A stretch of DNA of 64,000 nucleotides from Neptunicoccus cionae. GTDB lineage: Bacteria > Pseudomonadota > Alphaproteobacteria > Rhodobacterales > Rhodobacteraceae. The notes under the pieces were generated by a model, which was given only the letters and a program-made list of their open reading frames with translations, was not told the origin of the DNA and ran no database searches. This document shows, piece by piece, positions 60,538 through 64,000 of this stretch. The DNA lies in assembly GCF_002860325.1 (NCBI RefSeq), contig NZ_PKOJ01000001.1:1116001-1180000 (forward strand), in the 5' to 3' direction. A program made the translations under genes and the position numbers. The first letter of the stretch is position 1. Each line of letters starts with the position of its first letter.

Positions 60538-61110
60538 ATGACGCTTCTTTACCTTGGCATCGCCATCTGGATTCTGGTTCATTTTTTCAAGCGGATCGCA
60601 CCGGAGGCACGTTCGGGGATGGACCGCGCCATGGGGCAGGGGCCTGCGAAAGGGGTAATTGCTGTTCTGCTGGTTATTTCCATTGCGTTGATGGTAATCG
60701 GCTATCGCGCCGAACCCTATGATCCGGTTTATGCACCGATTGCAGGTATGGGCCATCTGAATAATCTGCTGATGATTGCGGCCGTGATGCTACTGGGGGC
60801 CGGATCTTCCAAAGGAAAAATGCGCAGCTGGTTCAGGCATCCGATGCTGCTGGGCGTGATCGTCTGGTCCTTTGCCCACCTTCTGGTGAATGGCGATTAC
60901 GCCTCTGTAGTGCTGTTCGGGTCTATGGCGCTTTGGGCTGTGGCCGAAATCATACTCATCAACCGCGCTGAACCGACCTGGTCCCGGCCTGAACCCGGAC
61001 CGATCAAGGGCGACATCCGCCTGTTTGTCATCTCGCTCGTGCTTTATGCCATCATTGCCGGCATTCACATTGCACTGGGCCACAATCCGTTTCTGGGAAC
61101 TTACGCATGA
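60538..61110 (+). CDS. NnrU family membrane protein
   Basis: A 190-residue protein with about six transmembrane helices: ILVHFFKRIAP, VIAVLLVISIALMVIGYR, GHLNNLLMIAAVMLLGAG, HPMLLGVIVWSFAHLLVNGD (conserved NnrU His and Asn block) and LVLYAIIAGIHIALGHNPF. NnrU was named for a link to denitrification regulation, but it occurs widely, and here it sits in a central-carbon operon. It overlaps the next gene by 4 bp. Confidence 0.85.
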   Translation: MTLLYLGIAIWILVHFFKRIAPEARSGMDRAMGQGPAKGVIAVLLVISIALMVIGYRAEPYDPVYAPIAGMGHLNNLLMIAAVMLLGAGSSKGKMRSWFRHPMLLGVIVWSFAHLLVNGDYASVVLFGSMALWAVAEIILINRAEPTWSRPEPGPIKGDIRLFVISLVLYAIIAGIHIALGHNPFLGTYA

Positions 61111-61310
61111 TTGTTTACCGTCTGATCACCGAGGATGACACCTCGCAATTCTGCCACCGCGTGACCGAGGCCCTGTCCAAAGGCTGGTCGCTACATGGCT
61201 CTCCCTCCTATGCGTTTGACGGCGCAAATGGCGTGATGCGCTGTGCGCAGGCCGTCACAAAAGAAAGCGATCAGGAATACTCGCCGGACATGAAACTGGG
61301 GCAGGCGTAA
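61107..61310 (+). CDS. DUF1737 small protein
   Basis: A 67-residue protein. MIVYRLITEDDTSQFCHRVT, ALSKGWSLHGSPSYAFDG and RCAQAVTKE match the DUF1737 family. It overlaps nnrU by an ATGA and ends 1 bp before the mch gene, so it is part of the same message. Function unknown. Confidence 0.82.
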   Translation: MIVYRLITEDDTSQFCHRVTEALSKGWSLHGSPSYAFDGANGVMRCAQAVTKESDQEYSPDMKLGQA

Positions 61311-61311
61311 G

Positions 61312-62346
61312 ATGGTGAAGACAAACGCAGGCCGCTTTTTTGAAGATTACACTGTCGGGGAAACCATCCGGCACGCTGTGCCCCGCACGATTTCTGGGGG
61401 GGAACGCGCACTGTATCACGCGCTCTATCCGGCCCGCCATGCGCTTTATTCTTCGGATGAATTTGCCCGCGCCAGCGGTCTGCCCGCTGCGCCGCTGGAC
61501 GATCTGGCAGCCTTCCACGTTGTTTTTGGCAAAACCGTGCCGGATGTGTCCCTGAATGCGCTGGCCAATCTTGGCTATGCAGAGGGGCATTTCCTGAAGC
61601 CGGTCTATGCTGGCGACACACTGCGCACAACATCCGAGGTGATCGGGCTCAAGCAGAATTCCAACGGCAAAAGCGGTGTTGTCTGGGTCCATTCCAAAGG
61701 CTTTAACCAGCGCGACGAGGTTGTAATCGACTACAAACGTTGGGTGATGGTGCGCAAACGGGATCTGGATGCCGCAGCGCCCGAAACCGTCCTGCCTGAA
61801 CTGAGCAGTGTCATTGATGCGGACGATCTGACCATTCCGGAGGGGCTGGATTTCAGCGCTTACGATTATGCCCTTGCGGGGGAACCCCACCGCGCTGCGG
61901 ATTATAAGGTGGGCGAGAAGATCAACCATGTGGATGGCGTCACGATCGAGGAAGCCGAACATATGATCGCAACGCGCCTGTGGCAAAACACGGCCAAGGT
62001 GCATTTCGATACATCGGCCCGACCGGATGGTACGCGGCTGATCTATGGCGGTCACGTGATTTCCATGGCCCGCGCCCTTTCGTTCAACGGTCTGGCCAAT
62101 GCGCAGATGATCGCCGGGATCAACGCAGGCGCCCATGCCAACCCCTGTCTGTCAGGGGATACAATCCGTGCATGGTCCGAGGTGCTGGATAAATCCGAAA
62201 CCTCTGCAAAAGGGGCCAGCGCAATCCGCCTGCGGTTGGTTGCTACCAAAGGCGACAGCGCGGATATGGAACTTCGCGACACAGATGGAAAGTACCGTCC
62301 CGACGTGCTGCTTGATCTGGATTATTGGGCGCTGATGCCATCCTGA
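61312..62346 (+). CDS. mch: Mesaconyl-CoA hydratase (beta-methylmalyl-CoA dehydratase)
   Basis: A 344-residue double-hotdog MaoC-type hydratase that interconverts mesaconyl-CoA and beta-methylmalyl-CoA in the ethylmalonyl-CoA pathway. It has GRFFEDYTVGETIRHAVPRT, VFGKTVPDVSLNALANLGYA with FLKPVYAGDT, and the second hotdog FDTSARPDGTRLIYGGHVIS. Neighbouring mcl2-like and sdh genes match the Rhodobacter arrangement. A terminator follows at 62407. Confidence 0.8.
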   Translation: MVKTNAGRFFEDYTVGETIRHAVPRTISGGERALYHALYPARHALYSSDEFARASGLPAAPLDDLAAFHVVFGKTVPDVSLNALANLGYAEGHFLKPVYAGDTLRTTSEVIGLKQNSNGKSGVVWVHSKGFNQRDEVVIDYKRWVMVRKRDLDAAAPETVLPELSSVIDADDLTIPEGLDFSAYDYALAGEPHRAADYKVGEKINHVDGVTIEEAEHMIATRLWQNTAKVHFDTSARPDGTRLIYGGHVISMARALSFNGLANAQMIAGINAGAHANPCLSGDTIRAWSEVLDKSETSAKGASAIRLRLVATKGDSADMELRDTDGKYRPDVLLDLDYWALMPS

Positions 62347-62379
62347 AGACCCGCACCGGCTCTGCACGGGGTACGGTCG

Positions 62380-62472
62380 GGATTTGGATATTTTCCCCAA
62401 AAAGAGCCCTGCCGGTCGTAACAGAGTCGGCAGGGTTCCATTTTCTTCAAATATCCTCGCCGAAGGCGCATG
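62380..62472. repeat. Two inverted intergenic repeats flanking a terminator
   Basis: GGGATTTGGATATTTTCCCC plus AAAAAGAG (62380-62406) and, on the minus strand, GCGCCTTCGGCGAGGATATT then TGAAGAAAATGG (62439-62472) resemble each other and the repeats at 45137, 54382 and 57664. The terminator stem lies exactly between them. Confidence 0.5.
62407..62445 (+). terminator. Terminator after mch
   Basis: CCCTGCCG (62407-62414) pairs with CGGCAGGG (62428-62435), then TTCCATTTTCTT. It closes the mcl2-mch operon 60 bp after the mch stop. Confidence 0.8.
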
Positions 62473-62501
62473 CGCGACCGTGCGGCACAGGGAGTCGGGT
62501 T

Positions 62502-62530
62502 TGTGATCACGAAAATATTGCTGTGATCAC
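62502..62530. promoter_or_regulatory. Paired TGTGATCAC boxes before sdhC
   Basis: TGTGATCAC at 62502-62510 and again at 62522-62530, 20 bp start to start (two helical turns). With flanks they form TTGTGATCAC...GTGATCACAA. They lie 130-160 bp before the sdhC ATG in the 313-bp gap 62347-62659, which otherwise holds only repeats and the mch terminator. Confidence 0.5.
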
Positions 62531-62659
62531 AAAAACGCGAAAACCGTGGCAAAAGGTCAAAAAACCGCACGGCACAAGCGCAAATAATTGCGCGCTTCCC
62601 TATGACTCTGCAGAATTCTTTGCTAACAAAGCCCCAGCAAGCTGATCAAGAGGTGCCTC

Positions 62660-63046
62660 ATGGCAGACGTGAACCGTGGCAATCGCCCGCTATCCCCACA
62701 TCTATCCATCTATCGTCTAAGCATTACCATGTTCGTGTCCATTGCGAACCGGATTACAGGGGCAGGCATGGTGCTGGCCGCTATTCTGGTTGTGTGGTGG
62801 CTGATGGCCGCGGCCTCGGGCCCCGAATATTACGAGATGGCTAACGGGTTCCTGACCTCTTGGTTGGGGCTGTTGATTCTCGTGGGGTCTCTCTGGGCAC
62901 TTTGGTTCCACTTCCTTGGCGGGTTGCGCCATCTGGTGATGGATTTCGGCATCGGATACGAGCTGAAAACCGTCAATTCCACCGGATGGGGCGTTGTGAT
63001 TGGCAGCTTTGTGCTGACCGTCATCAGCCTGTTCTGTTTCATCTAA
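62660..63046 (+). CDS. sdhC: Succinate dehydrogenase cytochrome b556 subunit
   Basis: A 128-residue membrane anchor. NRPLSPHLSIYRLSITMFVS is the SdhC signature (P-HL-x-Y), with three helices (ITGAGMVLAAILVVWWLMAA and two more). WFHFLGGLRHLVMDFGIGYE carries the haem-ligand histidine. AGAGG before the ATG. First gene of sdhCDA. Confidence 0.95.
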   Translation: MADVNRGNRPLSPHLSIYRLSITMFVSIANRITGAGMVLAAILVVWWLMAAASGPEYYEMANGFLTSWLGLLILVGSLWALWFHFLGGLRHLVMDFGIGYELKTVNSTGWGVVIGSFVLTVISLFCFI

Positions 63047-63058
63047 GGGGCGCACGAT

Positions 63059-63439
63059 ATGTCATACAAAACTGATCTTGGCCGTGTTATCGGTCTCGGG
63101 GCCGCCAATGAGGGCGTGCACGAATGGTTTTCCGGCCGCGTTCTGTCTGTTGCTCTTGTACCGCTGACGCTTCTGTTTCTTTGGGTTGTCGGTCCGCTGA
63201 TCGGCGAGGACCACAGTGCCGTGGTTGCGGCTTTCCAAAACCCGTTCAAGGCGATCGTCGTGATCCTGTTCCTGCTGGTGGTGTTCAAACACCTTGCTGA
63301 CGGGCTGAAGGAAATCCTGCTCGACTATGTCCACGGTAAGGCGACACTTACAATCTCTTTGGTTGCAACCCGCCTGATCTGTTACTTCTTTGGGGCCGCT
63401 GGTGCCTTTGCTGTTGCCAAAATCGCCTTTGCCGGCTGA
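63059..63439 (+). CDS. sdhD: Succinate dehydrogenase membrane anchor subunit
   Basis: A 126-residue protein with three helices (VALVPLTLLFLWVVG, AIVVILFLLVVFKHLADGL, TRLICYFFGAAGAFAVAKI). VFKHLADGLKEILLDYVHGK holds the haem- and quinone-region His and DY motif. Twelve bp after sdhC; part of complex II. Confidence 0.93.
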   Translation: MSYKTDLGRVIGLGAANEGVHEWFSGRVLSVALVPLTLLFLWVVGPLIGEDHSAVVAAFQNPFKAIVVILFLLVVFKHLADGLKEILLDYVHGKATLTISLVATRLICYFFGAAGAFAVAKIAFAG

Positions 63440-63454
63440 TCGGAGACCGAATTT

Positions 63455-64000
63455 ATGTCCGCTTATGAATATGTAGACCACACTTATGATGTCGTAGTTG
63501 TCGGCGCTGGCGGCGCAGGCCTGCGTGCCACGCTTGGCATGGCTGAACAGGGTTTGAAGACAGCCTGTGTTACCAAAGTATTTCCGACCCGTTCCCACAC
63601 GGTTGCAGCGCAGGGCGGCATTGCAGCCTCCTTGTCCAACATGGGGCCGGACAACTGGCAGTGGCATCTTTATGATACTGTTAAGGGCTCTGACTGGCTG
63701 GGTGATACGGATGCGATGGAATACCTCGCCCGTGAAGCCCCCAAGGCGGTGTACGAACTGGACCACTACGGTGTGCCGTTTTCCCGTACCGAAGAGGGTA
63801 AAATCTATCAGCGCCCCTTCGGCGGCCACACTACCGAATTTGGCGAAGGCCCGCCGGTGCAACGCACCTGTGCTGCGGCTGACCGCACCGGCCACGCCAT
63901 CCTTCATACGCTTTACGGCCAGTCGCTGAAGAACAATGCGGAATTCTTTATCGAATATTTCGCGCTGGATCTGATCATGGCTGAAGACGGTTCCTGTCAG
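63455..64000 (+). CDS. sdhA: Succinate dehydrogenase flavoprotein subunit (N-terminal part, cut by window edge)
   Basis: The frame opens at ATG 63455, 15 bp after sdhD with GGAGACCG upstream, and remains open to 64000 (182 codons). [20 protein letters not shown] is the FAD-binding fold, [18 protein letters not shown] contains the histidine that binds FAD covalently, and [20 protein letters not shown] is the substrate-side block. The first 182 of an expected ~600 residues. Confidence 0.95.
   Translation, partial: MSAYEYVDHTYDVVVVGAGGAGLRATLGMAEQGLKTACVTKVFPTRSHTVAAQGGIAASLSNMGPDNWQWHLYDTVKGSDWLGDTDAMEYLAREAPKAVYELDHYGVPFSRTEEGKIYQRPFGGHTTEFGEGPPVQRTCAAADRTGHAILHTLYGQSLKNNAEFFIEYFALDLIMAEDGSCQ

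Overview
The window looks like chromosomal DNA of a marine-type alphaproteobacterium of the Rhodobacteraceae (Roseobacter group). The reasons are: GC-rich genes in tight ATGA/GTGA-coupled operons; the tolC-pcm-popZ-like locus; mdh followed by malyl-CoA and mesaconyl-CoA enzymes of the ethylmalonyl-CoA pathway and then sdhCDA; form-II CoxL-like and GcvT-fused sarcosine/dimethylglycine dehydrogenase-like genes; and a glucosylglycerate (osmolyte) locus. About 57 protein genes and two complete tRNAs (Leu-TAA, Cys-GCA) are supported. I saw no rRNA and no CRISPR array.

Layout. 1-1970: a polar amino acid ABC transporter (partial permease, ATPase, divergent binding protein). 2102-16621: two convergent operons that together look like a complete uptake and ring-opening system for nicotinate or a related N-heterocycle. 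The plus operon encodes a molybdenum hydroxylase (FAD subunit, and a fused [2Fe-2S]/Mo subunit), a 6-hydroxynicotinate reductase homologue, an ApbE-like UPF0280 protein, two tandem AA_synth-family paralogues, a MarR regulator and a membrane desaturase/hydroxylase. The minus operon encodes a binding protein, LivHMGF-type transporter subunits and an enamidase homologue. A similar inverted repeat with the core TTAGTGTACA lies in front of both operons, which suggests one regulon, probably under the MarR protein. 16704-20889: a membrane protein, a DAO-family oxidase, a uronate dehydrogenase-like enzyme and an H-type lectin protein. 21071-23307: tRNA-Leu, hemC and hemE. 23497-27286: glucosylglycerate synthesis (GpgS plus a HAD phosphatase) facing a GH13_18 phosphorylase.

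27393-32802 is an AT-rich, 5.4-kb integrative element in the tRNA-Cys gene. It is bounded by 47-bp direct repeats and carries a tyrosine integrase with a small coupled ORF. Its one large cargo gene is a 994-residue reverse transcriptase fused to a nitrilase domain (UG1/DRT type 1 anti-phage architecture). A strongly structured, otherwise unexplained stretch lies between cargo and integrase.

33331-64000 is ordinary chromosomal backbone: cobQ, a PopZ-like polar organiser beside tolC and pcm, a DUF2235 hydrolase, an orphan CoxL-like subunit, a class V aminotransferase, an ABC exporter, ygfZ, an IMPase, divergent metR/metF with a perfect MetR box, two desaturase/PhnD-like genes, a GBBH/TauD-like protein that has lost its iron ligands, a GcvT-fused dehydrogenase, upp, and the mdh - mcl2-like - mch - sdhCDA central-carbon block. 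A TGTGATCAC motif occurs twice before sdhC and once upstream of the mcl2-like gene.
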